NCBI RefSeq assembly: GCF_041260155.1
Contig: NC_091944.1
Span: 19,566,272-19,630,271 of the forward strand
Direction of reading: 5' to 3'
Length of the DNA stretch: 64,000 bases
Source: Ptychodera flava
Taxonomy: Eukaryota; Hemichordata; Enteropneusta; Ptychoderidae
The translations under genes and the position numbers were made by a program. The number at the start of each line of letters is the position of its first letter. The stretch's first letter is position 1. The notes below the pieces were generated by a model, which did not search any database, was not told the origin of the DNA, and saw only the letters and a program-made list of their open reading frames with translations. This document shows, one piece after another, positions 24,826 through 37,205 of the stretch.

Positions 24826-27669
24826 AGATTGTTAGTAATGCTTGCTGTATAAGTAAGACAAGGAGGCATAGACAATCTTCCAAATACGTCTTATCAAAAT
24901 TATTTTTAAAAAAAGTATTTAAAAAGCAAATTATAAAAATAGACAGTCATCAACAATCTATTTACTTTAAGGAGAAAATGGCAATATGACTATGTGTGTG
25001 CGTTTTAGTCTTCTTTTTAAGGCTGTGCATTAGTTCATTGCATTGCATAACAATAAAATGCCCATTCACGATATACCAATGTAGCAAAACTTGCAATTTT
25101 AGTGAGTAGAGACAATAATGCATTGTAAATACCCAATTTTGACTTTTATTTTCTTCTTCAGCACATTGCAATTAGTAAATAAAATCCATCAATCTGTTTG
25201 ATTTGCTTCATTGGGAGGAATCAATAGTTATCGTATTTTCTTCCGGTTAAAATTGCTGAATTACCAGAAAAAAATCGATTTAAAGTTATCCAATTCTATG
25301 ACGTCATATTTTTTACTAAAACTTTATGCAGTTTAGAAAGACCAGTATCTAAGCTTTCTAAAACTATAAGGTATATGGCATTTCAAGCCTATTTACTTCA
25401 TCAAGGAAAGAATGTTGTACCCCTACCCCTAGTTTTGCACACCCCATACAGATACATGCAATTCAAAATTGACGCCAGAGTAGTGTATAGTTAAATATCT
25501 GATGTTAAACTTTTTTTCTTGTTTAATATGTCGGAATAAATAATTTAATCACTTAAAGTTGTGAAAATTTTGCTTAATAAAAAGTAAATCACAATTGTTA
25601 CATGGTATTTTGGGTAAAAAATTTCAAAATTGTCAAAAAAATTCATGGTAAAGTCGTCCTATTCTATGTACACAAATAAATTTTGCCAAAATGGTATTCT
25701 TCAGAAAGAGCAGTATCTGAGCTTTCCAAAAATGTAAAGTTGTGCTATTTCATGCTAGTTTACTTAATTCAGGGGAGGATATAGTACCCCCTACCCTACC
25801 CATTTTTCGCCATTTTTTGCGGTATATACACATCAAAAGCCAGAGCAGACAGGTAGTGCATCCCAAAATATCCAATGTTAACATCTTTTTCTAGTTCAGC
25901 AGGTCCCAAAGAACAAAAAAATACCCATGTAGTAGGTTTAGGGTGGGGGTGCACGGTGGGCCCTCCAGCCCACGGACTAAATGAATAAATTGGTCAAAGT
26001 CGACAGCTTTGAAATAGTTTTGGTAGGGATGCAACAAACACATGCTTTTTTCTCTCTTTCGAGGGAAACTTTCTTGGTTCTTATCAGGACCCTGGGTATC
26101 TAGGTGCCTGTTACAACCATATTTCAAATACTTATACTGCTTAGACGGCGAGGCACGTTAACTGGTAACTGACTATCACGCAAAATTTATTTGTTGACCT
26201 TGTAGTACGTCATTTAAACTAACGTCTTAGATACCAAACAACAAAACCCGTCGGCTAAATATTACCAGCACAACCACCTTGATAATGGTAGTAGGTATTA
26301 AAATAATATTTTAGCAAATCCAAAGAAATTCGGTTTAAATAAGTCCTTCTTATCGCCGTTGAAACTGTCAATGTCACAATATTGATGAACCGTGAGCTAG
26401 CAAAAAAACACATTTCTACAATTTATACGATGAATATATAAGAGGACATATGCTGTTGCCACACCGTTCATATGATTGTTCGATGAAGAGATATTGCAGG
26501 AGTATGTATACAGTGACGCAATAGGCGGCGATTGTAGCAGTTGTCTACTAAAAGGCACATTTCATGTTCAAATTTTGAATTAGTTCACAAGCCGACAATG
26601 CATTATTAAAACCTAGCATTTTGTAACTGACATATTTTCGTAATAGTGTTTTCTGGCGAGACAAAATGCCTTAACGTTACATGCTGCTAGAGCGTGTTTG
26701 TAAGAAGCTTGCCAGCTTGCAGAAACAGGTAACGTTGCAATGCCATCTACCCGCCGAAATTTTAAATGAAGTTTCTTTTATATTGTCATATTTCAATGAA
26801 GCTCTTCAGTCAGAATATATTCATACCTCTTTCCTCGCACATATTGGTCGCGGCTGATAGTTGGGCGTTTAGTAAGCTGCAGTTATAATAACTAGAAGGA
26901 AATAACTATAGTAACGAGTGACTATAAGGGTGGCGATACTTACAACGATCGTCAGACGAATACTTTGTCTCAACGCAATACACTCTGAAAGAATTTGATT
27001 TTCATCATTGCATACTTACCAAATGTAATTATGCAATGTCAGATATCAGTTCATGGATATTCACAGCTCCATTCACATCTGATTTTGTGAAGTTCGAATA
27101 ACGGTTACTAGAAGTATTTGTTGCATTTTAAGGTGTCCTATCTTGCCAACACTTCCTTCATCACCCATTCACAGCATTTTCACGTGGACAACATATCCCC
27201 ATGTCACACTTGACACGTTTAGGCCATCAGTAATTGTCCAGGCGTCTACTTAATGTAAAGCAGGATCTAGTTACCCATTGATATCGCTCTGCTTGAAGTC
27301 ACCTTATATGTCACTAACGTGACGGAAGACCTAGTGTTTGTCAGAAACAATTACCAGGAATATCGTTCGTATACGGCATATGAAATGTTTGTGCAATAGC
27401 TATCAACAAAACCTTCGAAATGTTCTGACATCGGTAGTGGGTCCATCTTCAACAATGGCATTGTTTGCGATTTAAACAGCGCTTTCGAAACCGATAAATG
27501 ATAAACTTGTCAAATGTTAGATAGAGGCTTGGCAACGTCTTATCTTGGCACCCTTGCTACAGTGCGTTGTCAACACTTCCAAAACCTGTTTTAACTCAAT
27601 ATACACTTCGGTACTGACACATGCAGTCCACGTGTTCGTCATGATTACAGACATAGTATACCACAAACA

Positions 27670-27670
<1 letters not shown>

Positions 27671-27715
<45 letters not shown>
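27671..27715. repeat. (ATC)n microsatellite
   Basis: About 15 ATC/CAT units. The corresponding place in duplication copy 2 (37080-37205) is also a CAC/CAT/ATC-rich tract. Confidence 0.95.
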
Positions 27716-27804
27716 TTACATATATCATTGTAATATTTTGATTCAGGCCCTTATCTGTATCAGATAGCGAAATGCCGTATTATTGAATGGCTATTACATT
27801 ATAC

Positions 27805-28504
27805 CATAAAGAAAGATAGATAGAGTGGCAACGGGTATTGTTTAAGGCGTGAAGCGGTTACGTAACCCATCCATGTTCGCCTCGCCTCAGGTTGCTCTCG
27901 CCTCTCTTTTCCGAAGAGTGCCGACTATGAATCCTTCGGTAATTTTCGGATTTTCGCCAATTGTTAAGCGAAAGTATGTTCGGCAAAGTTTGTGTTGTTG
28001 TTTTCGTGTGGTGCTGAGCAGAATTGACGTGATGGCGAAAACGGGAGTGTTTTGAGCTTCAGGAAAATGAGTTTTACCGTTTTAAAATTTCTCTCATATT
28101 TTATGAATATATAATGAGTGTATTTGAACCAAATTTGAAAGTCTTTTATCGATACTGTCTGATTTTTACTCAATGGTTTACGGTCAGTCATACCGTCTTT
28201 TACACGTGCGTCAAGGAAGGACATGTTTATGAAGATGCTGGCGTGTTATGTTTTGATTGGCGTGAAGCAGTGTTTCTGGCCTGAGAGCTCACAAAGTAAC
28301 TATGGTTGCTACGCGACTGGCAGTACGATGCCATCTCGTCGTATTTTTCGCATAATCTCGTGTAATTATCAACCACAAACAAAGCCTCCAAAAAGTTTAA
28401 CACCTTTGAAGCTCATTTTAATATGAAAAGCCAATAGTCTACCGAGACGACCATGGAACAAAAGGCATGCAAGTGTTGCCACTCTGTCTATATGTTTCTC
28501 TGTG
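27805..28504. mobile_element. hAT-like 700 bp non-autonomous transposon
   Basis: It is present in duplication copy 1 only. Ends are inverted: CATAAAGAAAGATAGATAGA at the left and CACAGAGAAACATATAGACA at the right on the minus strand, both continuing into GAGTGGCAAC or AGAGTGGCAAC. A 7 bp duplication ATTATAC flanks it (27798-27804 and 28505-28511), and duplication copy 2 keeps a single ATTATAC (near 37283). CA/TG termini with a 7-8 bp target fit hAT. Open frames inside are not recognisable as transposase. Confidence 0.75.
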
Positions 28505-29403
28505 ATTATACATACTTAGTTCTTTACCAGAAAATCACACTGAAAACATACGACAACGGTAAATAAATAGCTGCGTTTTATGTTGGTTTTAAGATGTAAA
28601 GTATCAAAAACTATCAGGGCAATTCGCAAATTATGGTAACCCTTCATGATTCGTCAAAAATCTAAAGCAAATGCACTCACAGTATGTACATTATTACCTG
28701 CTAGCTGTTTTGTAACTGAAAAAAGAAATGTTGTGCTATTTTGAAAAAAGTTACTTACGTCTGATTTCTTAGAGTTTTTTGAATGTAAATAAAATCGTTA
28801 AATGGTACACTGTTTTTCATTTGCTTGTAGATACTGTAATTCAGGTTTTAGTGGTATATTTGACCAACAATGTGTAAAAAAACATGCCTTTGCCCCTTTT
28901 TGTCGAAGTTTACCGTGACGGAATACGATCATCGTTCAAAAGACAGCTTGGGCTCTTGGCAGAGTCCATATAACGTCTAAAATCCATTGCGCTTCGTGTA
29001 AATCCTCAATCCTGGTAATGTCATGCAGTCTACATGTAAGACTGACAAAAAAGCTGATTTGTTTCTGGTCCTTCACTTTTGGCTCAAGAGATGTAACCAG
29101 GCGATTTTTTTCTAGATATATTTTCCCAGACCACTTTTGTAAAAGACAAATGCAACGTAACGTTAGTGATTCCAGAATTGGCTGCAAAGTACTTTTTATC
29201 TCTTTTAAAAATTCTATAATGAGGGGTCAGCAGCTCCATACCAAGAAAATGTGAATAGGCCACTGTGTGGTAGATTGTATGGTAACTATTTGTAGCAATG
29301 ATTTTACTTTGAACAGACCAAGAAAGGGAGAGAGATTCGAGCGGGTGTACACGGCGACGACCAGAAACATATTGTTGGGGTCTAAAATGTTATATTAAAG
29401 TCA

Positions 29404-31200
29404 TCAAACATCTTCAGTGGTATTCTTTTGTGATTCCAAGACGTCATTTCGCTGTTGACCCAAATCTGGGTTACCCGTGCAGGGCTCGAAATTAGCGGTA
29501 GTCCCGCGTCCACAGACTACCAACTTTTCCCTGGGGCTACCAAACTCCATGCAATGGTAGCCCACATGGACTACCAAAGCCTGGGACATGAAATTCAGTC
29601 AGTACTTGGCGTGCCATGTCTGGTCTTTCACTTTTGGACTAGCTAAATGCAGTCAAACCCAGCTGGACACAGTAAGGCCAGACTATGACTTCGGTTTGCA
29701 AATTACAAAGACGACCCTGCGATGGAGCTTCCAACAAAGTCGCAATATCTCAACTGATGTAATTGGATGACAGGCACAGAAAATGATGGCCAATGAAAAC
29801 GTATTCTCATTGCATTTTGATCAAAATGTATCAATCACAAACTCCTCCCTACTAACAGAAAGCCCATGGTTTGTTTTAGCCCTGCTGAGAAGGTGGTGGT
29901 CATTGCCATGACGACTTTCGAAATTGCATGCAACTCTGAGAATGAAATGGTTGTCAATGCAATGATAGGTCACCAAACTTTTTAGTGTCACTGTCGTCAA
30001 TTATACCAGTTTCCTTTGGGTAATAAAGATGTGCAAGTATTCACATCAAATGACTTACAAATTCACTTCATGGGCAGACTCTTGGAAAATAGCTTTTCTT
30101 CTCTTGTTAATGGAAAAAACCTAAACTAAAATATGCATGAGCTACCAGCCTTTGTCACTGGGCTACAAACTTCAGAAAATGGTAGCCCAAGTGGACTACC
30201 AGGGAAAAAAGTTAATTTCGAGCCCTGCCGTGTCTTGAAAAGCAAGCTGTGCTTCTGTGTCTGAAAATAAAGGAAAGAAGACTGAAGTGGTTTGTTTCCG
30301 ATCACATTTAATTAAAAAAAAAAGATTTTAGTGTAATAACCTTCCATTATGTTATTCCAAAAAGGTAATTTTCAAGAGGGATGTGCTGTTATAGCGATAA
30401 GAGCTCGACTGCATCGTTTGATGTAAACGGGAAATTTACACTTTGCCCATGGTGAGTGGGCGAAATGCCCACCGGATCATTTCATCATTACATGACCCAA
30501 ACCTGTAATATTATCCTACCTGAGCCTTCATTATTATATCCATTAGCAGTGTCGAGTTTTCGCCGTTCAACACACGCCACCAAAAACTTAAAACTTCTGG
30601 CACGGATTTTAGATTTCTTAAGACATATGATAATAACAAGCATCGAAGTTGCAGCAGTGATAACAACAAGTATGGCCAATAGTAATCGTGAAGTTCCGGT
30701 GGGACCGTCGTCCAAGTCTGTCGTAATTTTGGCAAAACGTGGTTCAGAAGATATCAAGAGTGTTGTTTCTTCTGTCGAAAAAGATGCAGAACAGGTTTAT
30801 GTTATGTCAAACTCACTGTATACTTTTACATTCAATACTTTTACATTACATTTATCGTGTATATACAAGAGCACTGTTCCATAGGTTTTTATCTTATATA
30901 ACTTCTCTATACTCACTCCTGATCAAAAGTATCATTTTTTGTGAAATATTACTGTCTCTATGAATTTAGCAGTTTTTCCTTATCTGTTGTTGACTTACTA
31001 GTAAACTTAGGGCAAAAGATCTCGCAGTTGCCGTCGGCTACTTCTTTACACAGTGCACAGTCGTGGCACCAGCCGGCGATTTGGTCACAAAACTGACCAA
31101 CCGCACAGTTTGTTATATCACATAGAGTGTTGACCATCGGCATTTCCCGTAACACTACAAGCAGAACCATCGCACCAATCACGTTTTTATAATTTGCCAT
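29404..31200 (-). CDS. Fn14/BCMA-like TNF-receptor-family protein, gene A
   Basis: Three coding exons: 31200-30999, 30771-30520 and 30260-29404, the last split by a transposon at 29480-30227. Both introns between coding exons are phase 1. Exon 1 starts at the ATG at 31200 and encodes a signal peptide, then a domain of eight cysteines (VGQFCD, WCHDCALC, NCEIFC). Its spacing C-x2-C-x2-C-x7-C-x3-C resembles Fn14 and BCMA, which bind TNF ligands. Exon 2 gives a membrane span (LLLAILVVITAATSMLVIII) and a basic start to the tail (KKSKIRAR). Exon 3 encodes AFQDT, a possible TRAF site, and NPDLGQQRNDV to the TGA at 29406-29404. The insertion follows the codon for T in AFQDT; read through, the tail would stop after about ten new residues. 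A conserved acceptor at 31240 (TTTTTACAG) implies an upstream non-coding exon. Family identity rests on cysteine pattern and architecture. Confidence 0.8.
29480..30227. mobile_element. hAT-like 748 bp non-autonomous transposon inside receptor A tail exon
   Basis: Inverted ends begin CAGGGCTCGAAATTA on both sides, and CCGTG is duplicated at 29475-29479 and 30228-30232. With the element and one CCGTG removed, the exon reads QDTGNPDLGQQ in frame, matching QDTHNPDLGQQ of gene B. Inside, GTAGTC/GACTACC and GGTAGCCCA motifs recur near both ends. The CAGGG... termini suggest a hAT relative with a 5 bp target. No transposase is seen. Confidence 0.85.
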
Positions 31201-34200
31201 TTTGACAATCCTGTTTGTACCCTGTCGATAAATAATCTGTAAAAACATGAGAATGATTTGAAAGTAGCTGGAAGTAATATATTCATTGAACTAGTAAGGC
31301 TTCCTTGTGTTGTTCGGGGAAAGCTTTGCATATCAAAACATGTCTTCCCAGAGACAATTACTGTAAAAGATGTTGCCTAGATTGGTGAGGAATGACGATG
31401 CGCTTTCAGCAGTACAACGTACCATGAAATCGGTCTTGCGAAAAGGATATTAATTGCGTTGATAGTAGTGGTAGGCACCTAGAATGTTTTTTCATGCGCG
31501 TCTATGATCACGGTCTTTAAGAGAAACCACAAAGGTTTGTCTCGCTAATTTTGGTTTTCCTGTGTGAGTTAATAAGAGAGCGATCATGAAAAAGAATTCC
31601 AAGTCAAAATTTATCGATTCAGTCTAGGCTCCGTTATCTTCTCAAGATGTACTTTGCGGCATTTCTATTTTCTTTATAGTCCCTACCAATTTTCTGGATA
31701 ATTCTACCTTTCGTATTGATGTTAGTGCTGTCATGGGCACATTTTTACACTGTTGGAGGGACCACGTTCCTTTTAGTGACAAAGCAAGGGTATTTTTTAT
31801 ATTATTGATTGCCTTAATGTTCTCAAACGTAGTACGGTCACATGGTCACTCCAACGTAGTACGGATCACGTGGTCAAAATAATTGATGGTCACGCTATTT
31901 TCAGCTAAGTACCATTTCTGAATAAAACATTGTTCCTCTTGTGCCTGGGCTAAAGGTTAAGTCTTGAGCTAATTCAAATATGAAGCACCGCGACGTGCGT
32001 CGCATGCTCGTGATATCCACATGAAATAAACATGATGAGCACTAGCTGTTATTCATGCAAATTTCACCCAAGCCCATTATTTCTAACCTTGACACCCCCA
32101 CCTTACATAATCTGATATCACACGCTCACTCGTGGTAACATAGAACCTTTATCTTCGCCGAAATAGATCTGTAGTAGTAATTTTTGATGTGAACGTTAAC
32201 CACAGTGATAACTAGTGACTGAATGCTAAGATAAGAATAGACATTTATGGCGATTGCACAATATGAGCCTGTAAAACTGTTTCAGGGAATGAGAAGGATT
32301 CTCTTGTTCTCGATGGTAGATGTATAATAATAGTTATTATCAAAACAAGAACCCCATCACGCGGGTCATCTTCATCAAGGACGAACCACACAAGGCGAAT
32401 GGATAGTTCACAGATATGACATCTTGATCTAAGATTTTTCTTTTTTTCTCCTCAGTCGCAGTAAAATGGCAAAGTCGACACACTACTTGACCTTGTTGAG
32501 TCATTTAAACTAACTGAAAGATATGTAGCCTAACCGAATCTTTGTTTGAATAATATTAATCATCAGTGATATGTTAGTTTTTAAGTACCGACCTTGAACT
32601 TGACAAATTGTTCTGTAAAATGCATCTACCATGGCAATATAGATATTATCTTTTTTAACAAATAAAACCTTTCTTGCACAAAAAAACCAAAAACAAAACA
32701 AAACATATCAAACAACCCAAAAGTTCGGCGACTTTGTGAGCTAAACTTTAAGCCGCCAATTGAGAAAACAAGAAATGTAGTTCATAACTCACCCAAAGAT
32801 ATTTTGAAACACAAGTTCTTAGCCTTTGGTGATACGGACAGTCGTAGGTCTGCTGTAGGTCTGGGTGTTTAGTGTTCGGTCCTAACGAGTAAAAAGTGTT
32901 TAAAGTCTGATCCTTTCTATAGAGATGATATCATCTACCTTTTATAGTTATAAATTTTGGCATTTTGCCTGAAATACTTGGTCTAATAAATGATCAATAC
33001 TCGTAACCAAGCAGAAATCAAAAAATTGCAACTGTTTTCTCCTTTGTTACATACAATAACCATTTCATCTCTGTACACGTGGATTTCGCATGGTTGGCTC
33101 AATGATAGTACACGCAAGGCACACGGAAGGCTAATGTAGAATGAAGTTCTATTCGACGCAGTGAAGGAAGACTAAGTGTGCACGAAACCTTTCACCGGAC
33201 CAATGTTTTGGCCAGTCCACTTTTTAATGAAAATATCCTTGAAGACTGTAGTCGAAAATACAATTTGCTTGCACTCATGGAGAGCATTGTTATGTCTATG
33301 AATAAAAAGGTACATCGGACCAATCATGATTTCTTTCTCGCGAACCAAGGGTCGTCTTAGACTGAATATTTTATTCTTCTTACCCCACGATTTTTGGTTG
33401 CTTTTAAAATGTGTAATTGTTAGGGCATTTTAACGTAGAATTCACCTCGGGGACAGATATTCGGACTCTCAAAGTTTTAAATTCTTTTCTGATCTACTAC
33501 TTGTGGGGGTTCGTTTTAAAGTCCTTGAAGTAAGAAAACTTTTCACCGTCGTCGTAATTCGAAAATCTAGATGTTTAGTTTTCTCCCTAGAGTGAATACG
33601 AGGTTGGCGGTCATTTTGAATTTCAGATCTTGGGTAATTTGTTTCTCTATTACCAAAAGTTGCACGGTAACCACTAATTTTTATTCGTAATTTCAAAAGA
33701 GGATAGTTGAAAGATTCCTTCCTTGAGGAAAGTTTAAGCAAAGTGTAAGTTTTTCATTTTCAAAGTGCATATTACCTTAATGAAGAATGAAATCAATGAC
33801 TATAAGCAACATTCATCTTCCGATTTTGTGCAGATATTTTCACTGCTACGCGTCTCCTGTTTTTTTTTGGAAAAACGTAAGTAAATGAAACACCCTAGAC
33901 CTGATAAGATTGTTGCATATTGTCATTTAGATTAATTTATTGTGACTTCTGGTTTGCCAGGCGAAACAAAAAGTCTTACCTTGGGTACGATAAAAGTAGT
34001 TGCACATATTCATTTGAAAACTCGTCCTTTGTGAAAGAAGACAAAATTACTTCAAAGTAATCTTGTGACAGCATTAGATAAAATCACATGTATACATTTT
34101 TCATTTTAATAACATACCTTTATTTAGTAATTTCCACAGTGAGATTTTACTGGATTATAGTTCCAGCTAAAAATTGCTTCCTCTTCAAAACATGAAATAA

Positions 34201-34215
34201 ATGCAGGAAAAATCT
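31201..34215. other. Upstream region of receptor gene A
   Basis: It corresponds to 39399-41320 upstream of gene B, with a copy-specific stretch of about 0.5 kb near 31987-32540 that has no recognised ends. The similar open frames at 33178-33360 and 40609-40932 diverge in frame and look non-coding. Promoters and 5' non-coding exons of both genes should lie in these regions, but I cannot place them. Confidence 0.4.
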
Positions 34216-36073
34216 CTGTACATCTTTTTCGGTTGCTCAAAGGTCCACTCTGAAAAAAGAGCGTGTACAGACTTCAAGAAAACTCAACAATGTATAAAAC
34301 CCCAGTACAGAAAATATGTACGTGAGTCGTCTAATTTTTATCACTGATCTGCTTGAAAGAAGATAGGGAAATAAGTTTATAGAGACAAAAATAAACAAGC
34401 TTAGATATTGCTAATGCTTTATAGTCTTGTTCATGGTCTAGTTTTTACGGGTCATCACCAGGTGACCTTTATCATCCTCATCAACGTTAATTGTATTATG
34501 ATTTGCCACAAGCGAATCACAATACTTTGATATGGCGATACAGGTAAATTTTCATAAAAGCTGCTCTGTAAACATTTAATGTCGGTGACAGAGAAGTGAT
34601 CAAGTGCGGAATCTCGGAACTAAAACTCTTCTGTAGAATGTCCACGTTATACCATTGTATTCTTCCATTATATGACCAGCTCCGCAAAACGATCCCTTTG
34701 TTTATTTTCACCTCCGTCATAAATTATACATACCATTATGGACGTCCTGCTGTTGTGTTATGGTTCATCTTGCGAGCATGTTAACAAACAGTTAACATCT
34801 CAACATTAGAAAACACACATTCATTTACATGACATTGCCATTGCCATTTCATCAAATTGTAAATTTGTTGATTGATTCATACTCATTGACTGAATAGCTG
34901 ATTGACCTATGGTAATGACAGACAAACCTACTACTAGCCAGCTTGCTAGGCAACAAATTGACCGATCTAACGAAAGAATGAATAAATTGGTCAAAGTCGA
35001 CAGCTTTGAAATAGTTGGGTAAGGATACAACAAACACATGGTATCGAGGCAAAACTTTTCTTGGTTCTTTTCAGGACCCTCGATTTCTAGGTGTCGGTTA
35101 CCAACTACGTTTGAAGTAGTTACACTGCTCAGATGGCGAGGCATGTTAACTGATAACTGACTATCTCGCAATATTTATTTGTTGACCTGGTAGTACTTCA
35201 CTGAAAGTGACGACTAAGATTCCACACAACAAAACCCGGTGACTAAAAAGTTACCAGCACGACCACGATTACCAAACTGGAAAATCATTACTTTTATATT
35301 TCATTGCTGCAATTGCAACAGCGTGTTTGTAACTAGCTTGCCAGTTCAACACTAGAAACATCTAACATCGCATTGTCGTTTAATTCCGCCCACCGAAATT
35401 TAAATGAATGTCCTTTTATATTGTCGCATTTCAATGAATCTCTTCAGTCAGATTATCTCTTTCCTCGCACGTAGTGGTGGCGGCTGTTGTAGTTGGGCGT
35501 GTAGTAAGCTGCAGTAATAATTAGAAGATAAGGGTGGCGATACTTAAAACGATCGTCAGCCATATACTACATTTTGTCTTGACGCAATGCACTCTGAAAG
35601 AGTTTGATTCTCATCATCGCAAATAAACTTACCAAATGTAATTATGCAATGTCAGATAGCAGTTCTTGGATGTTCACAGCTCCATCCTTATCTGATTCGT
35701 GAAGTTCGACTAACGGTTACTAGAAGTATTTTTTTTTTGCATTTTGAAGGTGTCCTATCTTGCCAACACTTCCTTCATTACTCATTCACAGCATTTTCAC
35801 GTGGACAACATATCCCCATGTCACACCAGACACATTTAGGCCACTAACTAGTGATCGTTCAGCAGGATCTAATTACCCATTGACATACAGCTGTGCTTGA
35901 TGTGACCATATGTGTCACTTACGTGACGGGAGACCTAGTGTTTCTCCGAAACAATTACCAGAAATATTGTTCGTGTGTGGTATATGAATTTTTTGTGCAA
36001 TAGCTATCGACAAAACCTTCGAAATGTTCTGACATTGACAGTGAGTCCACCTCCAACAATGGCATTGTTTGCG

Positions 36074-36783
36074 CTCTTAATAGTCGCGCCAGCGGCTTAC
36101 TGACTACGCATGCGCTTATTCATAATTACTATGCTAGTAACCGGAGTTTACCCTTCTTTCATGGGCGCCGCCATGTTTTTTTTTGAGTACTCGTAAATAA
36201 ACAAATACGAAACAAATTACTATTATATAACATGCCTTTTATAAAATATACCTCTCTTATTAGCCAGCAAATATTATTATGCACCTTGTCGCTGATACAA
36301 AATATCGTTAATATAGATAAAGGGAGAAAACTGTCGTGCATATGAACGGTGGCATACGCAAAGAATGCTGGGATGGAATTATAGAAGAGCGCCCCCTGTG
36401 TCAATAATTAGATTCAAAAATTGCCAGTTTTTAGACGGACGCTATATTTTTCAGCTTGCAAGTGGAAGGTGGGCAGTGCGGTTACCATTGCAATGATAAT
36501 GATTGCATAATACGTCTCTTGTTTAACGCAATAGGCTGTTATCATTGTAAAAATTGCCAATTTTTGTCCAAAATTTTTACACGCTACAGAAAATCTATAC
36601 CTGCCCTGCTGCAGGGTTTGACGTCGTGTACGTACGTGAACTGCTTTCATCAGAGGGAAACTGGGCATAGTTGTCATATAAACGTTTATGAAGTAACAAT
36701 TACAGTTTATCATGAATCAATACAAATAACATTGCCAATCTTAACCCCTGGCGCGACACCAAGGGCTGAGCCCTATATAATAT
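36074..36783. mobile_element. Insertion private to duplication copy 2, possible small DNA transposon
   Basis: Copy 1 is continuous here (near 27470). Near the insert's ends are inverted motifs, GTCGCGCCAGCGG at 36087 and CCCCTGGCGCGAC at 36745-36757, and GCTCTT occurs at both junctions. The exact termini and superfamily are unclear. Confidence 0.5.
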
Positions 36784-37079
36784 TAGCTCTTTCGAAACCG
36801 ATAAACGATAAAACTGTCAAATGTTAGATATAGGCTTGACAACGTCTTATCTTGGCACCCTTGCTACAGTGTGTTGTCAACACTTCTAAAAACCTGTTTT
36901 AAGTACTGACACTTGCAGTCCACGTGTTCGTCATGATTACAGACATAGTATACCACAAACACACAACGAATAGGTGTACAGTACTTAACTGCAGAACTCC
37001 ATGTCGTTAACAACTTCTTTTTCCCTTAAACCCTGTACCCCGAATCGAATCATTGGAACCATACAGTTTTCACCACGAC

Positions 37080-37205
37080 CACGACCACCACCATCAGCAC
37101 CACCATCATCATGCGACCACCACCACCACCATCACCACCACCACCATCATCATGATCATCATGATCATGATCATGATCATCATGATCATCATCGACATCG
37201 TCATC
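37080..37205. repeat. CAC/CAT/GATCAT-rich microsatellite
   Basis: Compound trinucleotide and GATCAT repeat. The poly-His frame over it is a repeat artefact. Confidence 0.9.

Larger units (their letters stand above)
14942..25973. mobile_element. Giant palindromic (foldback) element, about 11 kb, with two nested insertions
   Basis: The outer ends are inverted: GGGCTGGAGGGGCCCACCGT at the left and GGGCTGGAGGGCCCACCGTG when the right end is read on the minus strand, followed by poly-C/poly-G tracts. The left arm (14942-16267 plus 20846-20857) and the right arm (24826-25973) are near-identical inverted copies. The left arm has about 190 bp more, near 15149-15341. The undisrupted version of this locus is in duplication copy 2 (around 34975), where the flanks are continuous. 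Both flanks carry ATAAATTGGTC, so a target duplication of roughly 11-16 bp is possible, although a TAA at the right end would also suit a 3 bp target. No transposase is visible. Confidence 0.8.
14125..34215. repeat. Tandem segmental duplication, copy 1 (carries receptor gene A)
   Basis: Sequence from about 14125 to 14935, then from about 25976 to 34140, matches 34216-41320 in order and orientation. Shared landmarks are GACCTTTATCA at 14370 and 34465, AATAAATTGGTCAAAGTCGA at 25984 and 34981, the receptor gene, and ACACGCAAGGCACACGGAAG near 33110 with its counterpart near 40560. Copy 1 is longer because it gained the 11 kb palindrome (14942-25973), a 700 bp element (27805-28504), a 748 bp element (29480-30227) and about 0.5 kb near 31987-32540. 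Outer boundaries are judged by eye. Confidence 0.85.

Noticed and set aside
33178-33360. Similar open frames here and at 40609-40932
   Set aside because: They are paired by the tandem duplication, diverge in frame, and lie upstream of the receptor genes. Non-coding flank is more likely.
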